DNA from: Mactromeris polynyma
Lineage: Eukaryota; Mollusca; Bivalvia; Venerida; Mactridae
Length of the DNA: 64,000 bases
Direction of reading: 5' to 3'
Assembly (NCBI GenBank): GCA_032209605.1
Contig: JASFXZ010000009.1
Span: forward strand, 14,681,553-14,745,552
Part shown: in pieces, positions 23,870 through 35,139 of the stretch
Position numbering within the stretch: the stretch's first letter is position 1
Layout: each line of letters begins with the position of its first letter
Position numbers and translations under genes: made by a program
The notes under the pieces: model-generated
Seen by the model: the letters and a program-made list of their open reading frames with translations, nothing else
Databases searched by the model: none
Told to the model about the DNA's origin: nothing

Positions 23870-24930
23870 AACTCAATAATAACCTCAAGCTCATACAGAG
23901 AGAAGCAATCACAAGTTACATAATTCAAGTTAAACAAATACATGAAAGCAATGTCACATATTGTTGAGCACTTAAGGGCAGCGACCAAGAAAAAGTGATT
24001 TCAATCACATTCAAATTTCTAGAAACACCATAACATAAAAGTGTATATTTATTACATAGACACATACTATTGACTGGTACATGGTTCAGTCTAAACATCA
24101 GTATGTACAAACATACGACTAAAGGACAATAACACTACATCGCCATTCTTTCAGATTTTTCCCCCGAAACCAGAAATTTCTAAAATTCCAAGTATTATAA
24201 CATCAGTAAATCTGATTAGCTCAAGTACATGAAGCTTAAAGTAACCTCGCCTTGGTCGCCTACGGAGAAAACATGAAATTTAAAGAATGAAAACTATTGT
24301 GTCTTTAAAATGTCATTTGCCAGTCAAATTCCTATAACTGACTGAAATTTAGAAATGCGAATTGCCTAAAGACAATAGTAAATGTCAGGCAGCAATATGG
24401 TTTGTCAGACTAAATTGATTTTAATCCTAGAAAATGGATTCAACATACCGGCAATTGCAATATATTTCACTCAGCCCAGTCATATAAATCCGTTATTTTA
24501 CCAGATTATTACGATCCATAGTCCCTTCCCGATCGGTTATCAACATCCAGTGATTGCCAAAGGGTTTCCATTGTCTTAAATAACATATTAAGAAATAACA
24601 ACAGTGATTTCAATTTCCAGACAACAAAGCAGATTTAACATGCAAACTGCAGCTGAAAATCAATACTAAAAACTGCTTTGTAGCGTTTTATATCATGCGA
24701 TTACACAAGCAAATATTGCTGCAGTTTGCTGCACACCAAATCTCCTCATGTGTTATAGAGACAGTTTATACAATATCTGCCAACTGTAATAGTTGTAATA
24801 CAGCAAAAATATCCCTAACATACCGCGGGATCCCCACCATGTAGTGATAGTCTACTCTCGGAGTTCAGTCACATGAGTGAAGTCTGCTGTCTTGATTCTA
24901 GATCAACATGAACTGTGAAGCATTATCCTC
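23870..24930. other. Intergenic, no gene recognised
   Basis: Unique-looking sequence, short frames only. Confidence 0.5.
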
Positions 24931-24964
24931 TATCCAAGTGTGTATGCTAAAGTATGCAAGTTTG

Positions 24965-25010
24965 CAATGCAGACTAAAGAGTTGAGAGTCATGGGTTTGA
25001 ACCCACCAAA
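24965..25010 (+). mobile_element. tRNA-like B-box region at the edge of the 51-bp array
   Basis: GAGTCATGGGTTTGAACCCA fits a B box with its stem, and GACTAAAGAGTTGAGAG precedes it. It lies 20-odd bases from the first array unit, so this array too may have grown inside a SINE; unlike the 26-bp array, no matching SINE body was found elsewhere in the window. Confidence 0.4.
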
Positions 25011-25026
25011 CAGACACATCAATTGT

Positions 25027-26403
25027 AAACCTCAACCTCTAGGTACAGTGAAACACACTTATAACATACTCGGTTGTAAACCTCTACCTCTAGGTACAGT
25101 GAAACACACTTATAACATACTCGGTGGTAAACCTCTACCTCTAGGTACAGGGAAACACACTTATAACATACTCGGTGGTAAACCTCTACCTCTAGGTACA
25201 GCGAAACACACTTATAACATACTCGGTGGTAAACCTCTACCTCTAGGTACAGTGAAACACTTATAACATACTCGGTGGTAAACCTCTACCTCTAGGTACA
25301 GCGAAACACACTTATAACATACTCGGTGGTAAACCTCTACCTCTAGGTACAGTGAAACACACTTATAACATACTCGGTGGTAAACCTCTACCTCTAGGTA
25401 CAGTGAAACACACTTATAACATACTCGGTGGTAAACCTCTACCTCTCTAGGTACAGTGAAACACACTTATAACATACTCGGTGGTAAACCTCTACCTCTA
25501 GGTACAGTGAAACACACTTATAACATACTCGGTTGTAAACCTCTACCTCTAGGTACAGTGAAACACACTTATAACATACTCGGTGGTAAACCTCTACCTC
25601 TAGGTACAGTGAAACACACTTATAACATACTCGGTGGTAAACCTCTACCTCTAGGTACAGCGAAACACACTTATAACATACTCGGTGGTAAACCTCTACC
25701 TCTAGGTACAGCGAAACACACTTATAACATACTCGGTGGTAAACCTCTACCTCTAGGTACAGCGAAACACACTTATAACATACTCGGTGGTAAACCTCTA
25801 CCTCTAGGTACAGTGAAACACACTTATAACATACTCGGTGGTAAACCTCTACCTCTAGGTACAGCGAAACACACTTATAACATACTCGGTGGTAAACCTC
25901 TACCTCTAGGTACAGTGAAACACACTTATAACATACTCGGTGGTAAACCTCTACCTCTAGGTACAGTGAAACACACTTATAACATACTCGGTGGTAAACC
26001 TCTACCTCTAGGTACAGTGAAACACACTTATAACATACTCGGTGGTAAACCTCTACCTCTAGGTACAGTGAAACACACTTATAACATACTCGGTGGTAAA
26101 CCTCTACCTCTAGGTACAGCGAAACACACTTATAACATACTCGGTGGTAAACCTCTACCTCTAGGTACAGTGAAACACACTTATAACATACTCGGTGGTA
26201 AACCTCTACCTCTAGGTACAGCGAAACACACTTATAACATACTCGGTGGTAAACCTCTACCTCTAGGTACAGTGAAACACACTTATAACATACTCGGTGG
26301 TAAACCTCTACCTCTAGGTACAGTGAAACACACTTATAACATACTCGGTGGTAAACCTCTACCTCTAGGTACAGTGAAACACACTTATAACATACTCGGT
26401 GGT
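25027..26403. repeat. 51-bp minisatellite, 27 units
   Basis: Units start at AAACCTC from 25027 to 26353, 26 steps of 51 bp overall. Consensus parts are AAACCTCTACCTCTAGGTAC, AGTGAAACACACTTATAACA and TACTCGGTGGT. Units differ mainly at one base (ACAGTG in most, ACAGCG in eight, ACAGGG in one) and by GGTTG in two. One unit near 25258 lacks two bases (AC) and one near 25445 has two extra (CT), so net length is kept. The 17-codon unit leaves an open frame of 18 units (25456-26415), but there is no unique coding flank. Confidence 0.97.
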
Positions 26404-26409
26404 AACAAA

Positions 26410-26860
26410 AAATAGGAGATTATGTAGTAGTTTTTATTACACAGCCAACCTCTTCTATATTTTATTGTTTAACTACACAGTTATAATACATTTAGATTTA
26501 GCAAAAATTTGGATATACATGTAGCGTAGTAATTTTTGGTACTCTGTTATAAGGTAATGTTCAACTTCGATTGGTTTGGGTGTGAAAGCAGGTGTAAGCT
26601 AATGTGATCATTTATCGCAGCAGGAACAGCACTTTACTGACCAACTTGCTAATTGGCCATACTTGCATTGGTCGCTGTGAAATAACCATTGTTGGCATGG
26701 TAACTGTACAAAAACAAAATATGAAGGATTCAACTATCAATGACATAGACAGGTGTATGAGCTGTTCGTATTAACCTATTTATTTTACAAAAATTGTAAG
26801 TTCTTACATACTACACCAACCACTCTCTGCTCCCAGGGTTGCCAGTACAACTATTCAGGG
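26410..26860. other. Intergenic, no feature seen
   Basis: Right flank of the 51-bp array; no gene or repeat recognised. Confidence 0.45.
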
Positions 26861-26864
26861 ACTG

Positions 26865-26965
26865 TGAAGGTTCGAATCTCATCCCTCTCACAGTGGTGTT
26901 CAAACTCATGAACCTAATGGATCTGGACTGAGGCACTCTACTCCTACACCACTATACCTCCCTTT
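26865..26965 (-). mobile_element. tRNA-like SINE fragments, head to head
   Basis: GAAGGTTCGAATCTCATCCC reads as a B box on the plus strand. Just to the right the minus strand has GAGGTATAGTGGTGTAGGAG and TAGGTTCATGAGTTTGAACA, a head of opposite orientation. Two decayed fragments appear joined. Confidence 0.4.
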
Positions 26966-26985
26966 TACACCTGGCTTTTTTGGTA

Positions 26986-27175
26986 CTGGGGCTATAAGTC
27001 ACATAAACAGCCAGGGTCATGTAGTGAGACTATTCCAGCTGGAGGAAGATCCAAGGAGGACACCTGGATAGAACCTCTGACCTTCCATAAGCCAGCTGGA
27101 TGGCTTCCTCACCTGTAAATTCTATATCCTGGTTGGGATTTGTAGCCGTAAGGGGCAAGTGATTTAAAGTCAGTT
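26986..27175 (-). mobile_element. SINE family A, copy 1
   Basis: Shares with 37340-37571 and 54556-54768 the ordered motifs AAGTCACATAAACAGCC, GGTCATGTAGTGAGACTATT, ACACCTGGATAGAACC, CTTCCATAAGCCAGCTGG and GGCTTCCTCAC. The tRNA-like head (best seen at 54720-54768) lies at the right end, so the element is on the minus strand. Confidence 0.7.
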
Positions 27176-27179
27176 ACAA

Positions 27180-28725
27180 TTAGCACTTGAATATGGAGGA
27201 CCCTCCAAAATTTTGACAGTCCAAGAACTGAATTAGAACAATATCAGATTTTACAGATAAAAGTAAGATACTGAGAAATTGAAGATATAAATACCCCAAC
27301 AACATAAACAACAGTTATAACAGACAAACACCAGAAACAACATGAAATATTCCAAACATTTAACGACTTTCTGAAACGACTGATACTTAGGTAACTTTCC
27401 AACAGCCATGAAAACAAATTGTGTATTAAAAGTGTAACAATAAAATCACTTTAAATTGACTTAATTGAAAATTGAATAATATATTAATAATCAGATCTGT
27501 TTTAGTTCAATGTATTACTAGGTGGTCCCTCCAGTGCTCTTTTGACCGAAAACAATTTCTCCCTAATTCCATTATCAAAAGACTTATTTATAGAACAAAG
27601 TTTCCAAAATACCTGGCCCGGAAACTTATGATGATTACCTCACCATTCTCAAACTTTATTATACTCCACCAATACATTGAACACACCGCAAAAATCTTTC
27701 AAACCATTAATAATGCATAAAGGAATGTAACAAGGTAATTACCACAAAATGCATAAAATCCAGGAGAACAATTACTACAACCTACCTGCTAAACACCAAA
27801 AACAACAGAAAATCCAATCATAGAACCAGCATGAGCAACTCTGTGTCTTCCAGGAGCTTGCAATATAATTCAAGCTTTCAGACGATTCACAGAAAACCAG
27901 TAAAATAGAAATGCAGTTGATTTATAGTCTGTTTGTTAGTTACAAATAAAATCTAATTCAACTTGAATACAGTCGTAAGATTTCACCATACAACACTTAT
28001 GGTTTTATTTCAGAAATTCACATTTATTGTCCTATAAACAATATTACATTGCTGTATAAATAGCAATAAACAGAAACTCCAGCATGCAGTAAAATCCCCA
28101 CACACTCAATGCACAAACGGCTACGTAATTTATTTCCTATAAACGTTCAACAATATATTCAAATGAATGAATGAAAATTATACATAGTATATGCTTGGTT
28201 TGAATTGGAAACTGTTCAACTATTTCAATATTGATTGAAACGTCAGTAAAGCGTGCAATGCTTGCTATTACAGGGTGTGGACAAACTATTGATAACAGAC
28301 ACATTACACTGATCCCGATCAGATAATACAACTGTACACATAACAGAGGACGTTTTTTCAAATCAAATACCAAAAATCTTAATACAGACTATAACACTAC
28401 ACTCAATGGTAATGTGAACCTGTTTTAATACAAAAGACTCCAAAGGTTTGATTACTGATGCTAAATCTAGTCTGGTGTAATACTCCCGATTGGTATAAAT
28501 ACATGTATGGGTATTTCCCTCTAATCCTGGGGTACAACAGTGTACCGTAAACATTGTGCTCAAATCGCAATGGAAACAAAGACAGGATTTAACGTGTGAC
28601 TGAACTTCAATAGATCTAAAATTAAATTTCGTTTGAACCGCAGGTAAAACCCCATTTTTAGCGAATTCCGGATTTCGTCTATTGAGTTTGTAAGTACAAA
28701 ATGTACTTAGTACCCTACGGTCTCA
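27180..28725. other. Intergenic, no gene recognised
   Basis: Frames up to 82 codons (27472-27720 plus) have no motifs. Nothing else seen. Confidence 0.5.
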
Positions 28726-28726
28726 G

Positions 28727-29088
28727 AGTGGGGGGAAGTGTGGCTGAGTGAATATATATCAACCGATATGTTTGTTAAATTAAGTCAAAGTGTAAGCAAA
28801 ATTTGAATGGTCGCATGAGTATATGCCCTTGTAGTAATAAATGGCAAAACCAATTATTGCATACCAACAGGGGGAGCCGAACAAAACCCCTCACTTCATG
28901 TGTTGCTAAAATGGGCAAAGCCTTTATCATAACTTTTAAAGGTAGGATTAACTCCTCCAGTAAGAAATGTTGGAGCGGACAAACATTTATTGGCATTGAA
29001 ACAGGTAATTTACGGAACAACAACATCACCATGTGTTTAACAACATTCTTGTCAAGTTTGTCACCCACTTAGTTCACACTTCCCCCTC
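28727..29088. mobile_element. Non-autonomous DNA transposon, GGGGGAAGTGTG ends
   Basis: The left end GAGTGGGGGGAAGTGTGGCT and the right end GTTCACACTTCCCCCTCAT are inverted repeats of about 14 bp. The enclosed 360 bp has open frames of 89 and 97 codons on opposite strands with no recognisable domain. Superfamily unknown; no other copy in the window. Confidence 0.55.
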
Positions 29089-29124
29089 ATAAAAACTCAC
29101 CAGTATCCAACAAACATTTAAACC

Positions 29125-29171
29125 CCACCTCACCCTCCCCAGGGCTACCACCTCACCCTCCCCAGGGCTAC
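29125..29171. repeat. 23-bp tandem duplication
   Basis: CCACCTCACCCTCCCCAGGG occurs at 29125 and 29148, two identical copies with period 23. Confidence 0.93.
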
Positions 29172-29174
29172 ATT

Positions 29175-30065
29175 ACTTATACATCATGTACCAGATACAC
29201 AGAAATGTCATCTAGTGTAAATTACCGATTGATTTCTCATTCATCGTTAAACTTGATGACCTATCAGATAAATGTATTATTACATATCCTTACCATTGTT
29301 TCAACAATGATAATGTACCAGTATATGGTTTATTGAACAGATTTTCTTTGATCTGGAAAAAAGGTTTTACTGATATCTTATTGTTTTAATGATAAAATAA
29401 CAATTACAGGTGCTATTTAATCCTCTCAAAAGACATGACATGGCAAAATAAATATCTATTTATGAATTAATTACCACACACAACTAACATAAAACATTAT
29501 TAGTAGATGTTCAAATATCTAAGAAGCACATTCAATTGATAATTGTAAACAGATATGTATGTATACGTACATACATATAAACGGTGCATATTTGTACAGA
29601 GACATTGCATGTCACGCCAATTGTTTGAAAAGGAAAGATTCAAATTTCCTCTAAATGTAACATTAATTGTTTGACCTTGCATCAAGCAGGATATTAATCT
29701 TCTGTGAATTTATGATGTATCCACTTAGATTGACGTGAAACCCGGAGGTTGTGGGCGTGACCCCAAGGAAGGTCACGTTACCACACTGCTCGTATTTAGA
29801 CACCATTTGGTTTTTTCCAGGAAGCCGACACGGGCATGACTCAATTATGTGCAAATGCTTTCATCACAAAAGGCGCTTGATTAATTGACATACAATTAAA
29901 TTCTTACTAAATTAATTGTCCTGCGTTACAGGAAACCAACTTCAGAATAAGGACTTACTTCAGTATGCAGATGTGTATACATGAGACACAATATATACTC
30001 ATTTTCAGCAAAACATCTACAAGAATTATGTACTGTCACATTTATAATATATAAATTTATGATGT
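29175..30065. other. Intergenic, no gene recognised
   Basis: No long frames or repeats recognised. Confidence 0.5.
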
Positions 30066-30110
30066 GCAGTAAAACCGCAAAGACCACCACAATAATAAGA
30101 CCACCTCAAA
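30066..30110. mobile_element. Pogo/Tigger-like MITE fragment
   Basis: GCAGTAAAACCGCAAAGACC followed by AATAATAAGACCACCTC is the left terminus of the family; the remainder is missing. Confidence 0.6.
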
Positions 30111-30573
30111 ACAAATAAACTGACAATGATTTAAGTAAAAAAAATATGAATAGCCTACAAACAGTCAAAAGTCTGACCATAACCTGTGCAATTTAACATC
30201 GTTGTTTGTTTATCAACTGTAACTACAGGAGGTCCATTATCACCAATAGTCCAGACAACAGGTTTAACTTTAAGTAAATACTTACAGACATATAAGTGGT
30301 GAGAGGAATCATACAATCAAACAGTGGACAAAGAGTTGAAAGAATCAATAGTGTATTTTAATACCTGATTGGTGGATCAGTTGATCAGTGTGTAATCTGA
30401 CACCACCCTGTATCAACCATTGACCATATCTTGAATCAATACATGGGATATTATACTATTTGGTAGTATGGACTTATATTTGAAAGGTTGGTATAAAAAC
30501 TGGACAGTCAGACACGTGATACTTCTATGTCAGTTGAAAATCTTAATACACTAATCTTAACAAAAGTGCTAAG

Positions 30574-30755
30574 TACAGTAAAACCTCACTTAACGACCAC
30601 CTCAATAATAAGACCACTTCAAAATTAAGATCATGATTTTCAAGTCCATTTTCACTGTGTTGCTCTTAATTTCAACCTCAATGTTAAGACCACCTCAATA
30701 TTAAGACCAGATTTCCAGGGTCCCAAGGGTGGTCGCATTATTGATGTTTTACTGA
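30574..30755. mobile_element. Pogo/Tigger-like MITE, copy 3
   Basis: Begins TACAGTAAAACCTCACTTAA and ends GGTCGCATTATTGATGTTTT plus ACTGA. The interior has TTTTCAAGTCCATTTTCACT, whose reverse complement is found in 31695-31863 and 54039-54219. About 182 bp; no coding content. Confidence 0.8.
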
Positions 30756-31031
30756 AGACGCATTTAGAATATTGCAATTAAATATATAAAATTAAAATTC
30801 AAAACACAGGAAGAAGAATATGTCACTAATGCTTCTACTAAATTTCAGCACAAAGTATGGCCAATTCATTGAAATCAAGGCAGTTTCGTAACACTGCACA
30901 GAAATTAAGTCACAAATTAAATGAATCGGTCATTATTGAGAATGACAGCTGCTGTCTGACTTGGTACAAAGTGATTTCAGGAAAATGAGAGAAGTGTCAG
31001 GCATTCCCTGTATCAACTTAATCTCTCTTTC

Positions 31032-31142
31032 TACAGTTAGGTTACCCCAATAACATTAGACCAACTAAGGGACCCTTGAAAACTGGTCTTTTTTTGAGGT
31101 GGTCTTAATATTGAAGTGGTCTTTAAGAGAGGATTTACTGTA
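31032..31142. mobile_element. Pogo/Tigger-like MITE, short copy
   Basis: Starts TACAGTTAGGTTACCCC and ends GTCTTTAAGAGAGGATTTAC plus TGTA, with TA on both sides. About 111 bp, internally deleted relative to the 170-180 bp copies. Confidence 0.7.
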
Positions 31143-31164
31143 CAGTGCAACATACCCTGATATT

Positions 31165-31380
31165 TGTTTGAATTTATTTCTTTTACATCGATTGTGAAAC
31201 ACGTTACAACATATACTTATCACTCTCGATGACTGCTTCCTGAGTTACTAACAAGTAACACACACCAAATATTGGAAGTGTGAAGTTCATGATCAAATCC
31301 CGCACAAGCAGTGCTCAAACTCACAACCTTCGGACCGGAAGTCAGATGCACAATCTCACGACCTGACTGCACATCATAAA
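31165..31380 (-). mobile_element. SINE family B, copy
   Basis: On the minus strand it has GTCAGGTCGTGAGATTGTGC, GAAGGTTGTGAGTTTGAGCA, then GGAAGCAGTCATCGAGAGTG and the tail TTTCACAATCGATGTAAAAG. This matches the order in 18788-18985. Confidence 0.7.
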
Positions 31381-31694
31381 ATATTGAAATATATCACAAT
31401 TTGATAAAAGGGTCATTTGCATAATTAAGAATTTAAAAAAGAACAAAGCTCTGAATGTTATACAGAATGAAATAAACTTACCAGAAAGCAATTTGAAATA
31501 TTTCACAAATCCAAGACCATAATCCACATTGATCTCTAATCTTGATGGGAAGTCAGGTATGCTTTAAGTGGAAGATGGAGAAACACATGATTTAATGGTC
31601 CTTCGAAAGTTAGCCGAAATCTAAAAATATTTGAATCCAAGATAAAATCCCATTTATATGTTCCTGTGACAGAAAATAAGCAGTTTAAAATATG

Positions 31695-31863
31695 TACAGT
31701 AAAACCTCAATAATAAGACCTCCTTTGAGACCCTTGGAAACTGGTCTTAATATTGGGGAGGTCTTAATATTAAGGTTGAATAAAGAGCAAAACAGTGAAA
31801 ATGGACTTGAAAGTTGTGTTCTTAATTTAGAGGGGGTCTTATTATTGAGGTGGTTTTGCTGTA
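31695..31863. mobile_element. Pogo/Tigger-like MITE, copy 4
   Basis: Starts TACAGTAAAACCTCAATAAT and ends TATTGAGGTGGTTTTGCTGTA. The interior GAATAAAGAGCAAAACAGTG is shared with 54039-54219. TA at both borders. A 75-codon frame across it is not a gene. Confidence 0.8.
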
Positions 31864-31864
31864 C

Positions 31865-32500
31865 ATGTAATATTAAAAGATGTACAATAGTAGTCTCATC
31901 AGCTTGTATGTCTGTATAAACGTTAATAATAAATGACTTGGCAACAGATCATAGTCTAACAATGAGTTTATATTCACAGTCACATGACAATCTTTTTTCA
32001 AATTATCTCCACAAGAACAACATCATGCGTGTGAAGATCGTGTAGTTTTGTCAGACTGAGTTTCATGATGATCTAACAGTGTTCAACAAACAAAAGCAGA
32101 TATCTGTCTTAACGAAACTAAACGGCAAAATCTCATTGCAATCTGTGTAAAACACTCAACATTTCAAATGCGACATAATCCTTGCATCAAACAAACATTG
32201 AAATCATCAAATAAGAAATGTAATTGGCCGGACATTAACAATACAACAACCGCTATAAAACATCTTAAAAACGCTCATCTCGAGCACAATAAAAGTATTT
32301 AACACTTTAATACATCAATGATATTAAAATCTCCTTTAATATATGACATTGGTTCAACAAGCTCACTGTATCTAGTGAGATTACCATTATACATACACGG
32401 AACAAATTTTCTAAACGTCCATGTAATAAAATACAAATTTAAGAAAATGTTATATATGCCGACTTAAAATTTGGTATTCTTGTAATTTATACATAGTACT
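31865..32500. other. Intergenic, no feature seen
   Basis: No polyadenylation signal for the minus-strand candidate gene at 32501-32716 was found in its first 100 downstream bases. Confidence 0.45.
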
Positions 32501-32716
32501 CTATTGACTTTCAACAAGAAAATACATATTTATCGTCATGGTTGACCACGCGTGACGGCGAGTACGATTTTCAGCTTTTTGCACGAGGATCACGTGTACT
32601 GTGGTATAGTAAGCGGTAAATTTCATTTCAATGCAATCCATGTTGTATGCCCAACACGAAAAATGAGAAAAGAAGGCAAGAATGACCACTGAAGAACGCA
32701 CCAGGGCTGTCATCAT
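32501..32716 (-). CDS. Candidate small secreted peptide, 71 codons
   Basis: The frame starts with two in-frame ATGs (32716 and 32713) and ends in TAG. Residues 1-23 look like a signal peptide: a short N-terminus with Arg7, the hydrophobic stretch VVILAFF at 10-16, and a plausible cleavage site after CWA. The predicted mature part is about 48 residues, with one cysteine and one RTRR basic motif that could be a processing site. A TATA-like TTTATAAA lies on the minus strand at about 32757-32764, roughly 45 bp upstream. I recognise no family. Alternatively it is the first exon of a longer secreted or membrane protein, or chance. No second exon was identified. Confidence 0.3.
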   Translation of the reverse strand: MMTALVRSSVVILAFFSHFSCWAYNMDCIEMKFTAYYTTVHVILVQKAENRTRRHAWSTMTINMYFLVESQ

Positions 32717-32719
32717 GAT

Positions 32720-33255
32720 TGATGTTGGTACTCCGAATCAACAGGTTAATGACCAACTTTATAAATTAATTAATTGATTCAAATAGAATTTCGAAAAATT
32801 ATTACAAAAATATATGTTTTACATTATTTTTTATATTATTGACCACTTTTTATTAATATTTCAGGTTGCCCATCTCAGTAGGCGCAAAAGTGTATATTTG
32901 TTTCTGTTCTTATATTTCGATGAAATACCATGTGGACGTTTAGAAATTTTGTTCAGAGAAGATAACAGATAATAATTCCAGTACCATCAACTAGAATTAT
33001 AATCAAGCTTTGTTAAATGTCAGCAAAAATATAATAGCACAATCTAACCTCATTATCTGCAGCAAGTGGTGTACTGCTATGTTAATTTGTTGATACAGTG
33101 TATATGTCATTTGAAATATCAAGTCTGCATAAACACATAATATTTATACGAGACTTTATGTTGTTGAAAGCTGTTGCCAATGGTAGTAGTGTGCAGTGGT
33201 GGTGTTGTTGTTTTGTAGAGCTCTGGGAAAGTTGTACAAGACTCCACTGGTGGTG
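32720..33255. other. Intergenic, upstream of the candidate peptide
   Basis: Contains the TATA-like TTTATAAA of the minus-strand candidate (about 32757-32764). Near 33180-33280 is a diverged duplication around TGGTGGTGTTGTTGT. Nothing else seen. Confidence 0.45.
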
Positions 33256-33259
33256 TTGT

Positions 33260-33450
33260 TGTAAATTGTGGTAGTGATAATAAAGTGAAGTTCAAGGTTG
33301 AACCTTGCCCTAGGCAGAACTCAAATTTAAGACTTTCAGATGTATGAGTTAGACATTGTACTTCACAATCTCAGAGTTCAGCATGAGTACTGGTTAGTTA
33401 CCGAGATATAATTATGTCATGACTTGTTTCATAATGGATGTAAAATATCA
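33260..33450 (+). mobile_element. SINE family B-like, decayed
   Basis: The right part, GGTTAGTTACCGAGATATAA then CATGACTTGTTTCATAATGG and ATGTAAAATATCAAAG, resembles the body and tail of family B. The head is poorly preserved. Confidence 0.4.
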
Positions 33451-33459
33451 AAGTTAAAG

Positions 33460-34040
33460 TAAAGTATGTCTGAGTGAAAATTAAAGTTCTGACCGAGCCC
33501 GGGCTAATGTGTAGGTACAGCTTTAGGTGTGGAAAGTCACAGGCTTGAGCCTTAGCTACGACATACCAGTCGTCAACAATGGTAGCTTCCTTGCCTACGC
33601 TTGGTATTTAAGTCCTTGGGCCAGTATCTCTCCTAGTATGTCAATATCACCATAAGGCACACCTGAGCCCTGTATAATAACCTTTAAATGTTCTGACTTA
33701 CATCCATAATTCATTCCAATTTCTTAAGAAGTACTTATTTATTGCTAATGTAATTAACTAATTTATTCATGTATTAAAGTACATTTATGGTATAATTTAT
33801 CAACATTTATAGCTTTTGATGATAGAAATCAAAGTGTCTGAGCCCAGTCAGTAAATTTGTGAAATATTTCACCCTATAACTGGAGCATATAAAGCAAAAA
33901 CTTAATTATGCGTGAGTAAAATCATGTGACTTGTTACCTTTGATGCAGTATGTTTTAAATATAAATTACACAGTATAATTTATACTTAAAACAGTGCGTT
34001 TTTAGTATAATACTTTAGAACTCACAGTGACTGAAAATAT
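33460..34040. other. Intergenic, no gene recognised
   Basis: No convincing gene or repeat. Confidence 0.45.
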
Positions 34041-34044
34041 AATA

Positions 34045-34215
34045 ATAACTCAAGACCTGAAGGTTGCGAGTTTGAATCACACATTGAGCAATGCTGAACA
34101 GGGAACTTTGTAACCTCTAAATGCCATACTGGTCAGCAACCAAGGTGGCAGTCAACTAGAATGATTAATGTAAGTTGTAAACTTGTTTCACAATCGATGT
34201 AATTTTATCCTAAAT
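34045..34215 (+). mobile_element. SINE family B, copy
   Basis: GAAGGTTGCGAGTTTGAATC (B-box-like), TTGAGCAATGCTGAACAGGG, then GTAAGTTGTAAACTTGTTTC and ACAATCGATGTAATTTTATC. Same order as other family B copies. Confidence 0.65.
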
Positions 34216-34654
34216 CAGAGCTACGTATGTCTGTACTGTGGAGTATTGACAGAAATATCCATTCATATTTCAGTTATAACAAGACTGATCTAGCAAGGTT
34301 GGATTCGTAATAGCGACTTCATATTGGGTTCCCTATATTTGACTGTCAAACAAAATGTATTGAAGTTTCCACAATAGAGTCTAGGTCAAACAAACAAAGA
34401 ACATGCAAGGGAAAAATGAAATGGAAATCTATAAAGCATTTCAAATTGGCAGAGCAGCATGTCATGCTTGAATATCATTGAATAATTTGATGTTTGACTG
34501 TGTATTAAAATTGTTTCATATTAGATTTTATGTGTCTTAACTTTGTCAGCAAAATTCAAAACCTGCTTTGATAAAATTTGAATAGAATTGTAAAATGATT
34601 AGGAAATCGTTACCACAAAATGTGACAAAGAAACATTTTGTTATTGCATTCAAT

Positions 34655-34765
34655 CACAGGAGACTGACATGAGTTCCCTCCCTTTATCCCTTCTGTAGTA
34701 TACATGTATGTAGACAGAGAACTCAAGAAGGAATTAAGGGAGAGAACTCATGACAATCTCCTGTG
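34655..34765. mobile_element. MITE, CACAGGAGA family, copy 1
   Basis: A 111-bp element beginning CACAGGAGACTGACATGAGT and ending AACTCATGACAATCTCCTGTG. Long imperfect inverted repeats, including TCCCTCCCTTTATCCCTTCT and its match AAGAAGGAATTAAGGGAGAG, make it able to fold into one hairpin. Superfamily unknown. Confidence 0.75.
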
Positions 34766-34794
34766 TATTCAACAACTTACCAACATGTTTTAAC

Positions 34795-34915
34795 AAGTTC
34801 AAAATAATTTCTTTTACATCAATTGTGAAACAAGTGCTCACAAAGGATGTTAATCACCTTGGATGACTGCTACCATGGTTTCTAACTTGCACCTACGACC
34901 ACAACTGGATCAGTA
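34795..34915 (-). mobile_element. SINE family B, 5'-truncated copy
   Basis: On the minus strand AGCAGTCATCCAAGGTGATT is followed by CTTGTTTCACAATTGATGTA and AAAGAAATTATT, the family B body and tail. The head is absent. Confidence 0.6.
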
Positions 34916-34941
34916 GTGCATGACAATATGTTGCTGTAACA

Positions 34942-35136
34942 CACAGGAGATTGTCACAAGTTCTCTCCCTTTATCTATTCAAGAGTTATCTCCGTTTACC
35001 TTTCTAGAGATCTCTCCGTTTATCCCTTCAATAGTACATGTAAAATATATATAGTGCTATACATATACTAAAGAATGGATGGAGGGAGATAACTCTTGAA
35101 GTGTTAAAGGGAGAGAACTCGTGACAATCTCTAGTG
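34942..35136. mobile_element. MITE, CACAGGAGA family, copy 2 (longer)
   Basis: Begins CACAGGAGATTGTCACAAGT and ends GAACTCGTGACAATCTCTAG plus TG. At 195 bp it is longer than the other two copies because the CTCTCCCTTTATC-like inner segment is repeated (GTTATCTCCGTTTACC, GATCTCTCCGTTTATCCC). Confidence 0.7.
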
Positions 35137-35139
35137 CTC

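Noticed and set aside
25456..26415. 319-codon frame of 17-residue repeats
   Set aside because: Entirely made of the 51-bp satellite; frame openness follows from the unit length.
28775..29072. 89- and 97-codon frames on opposite strands
   Set aside because: Both lie inside the inverted-repeat element 28727-29088 and mirror each other.
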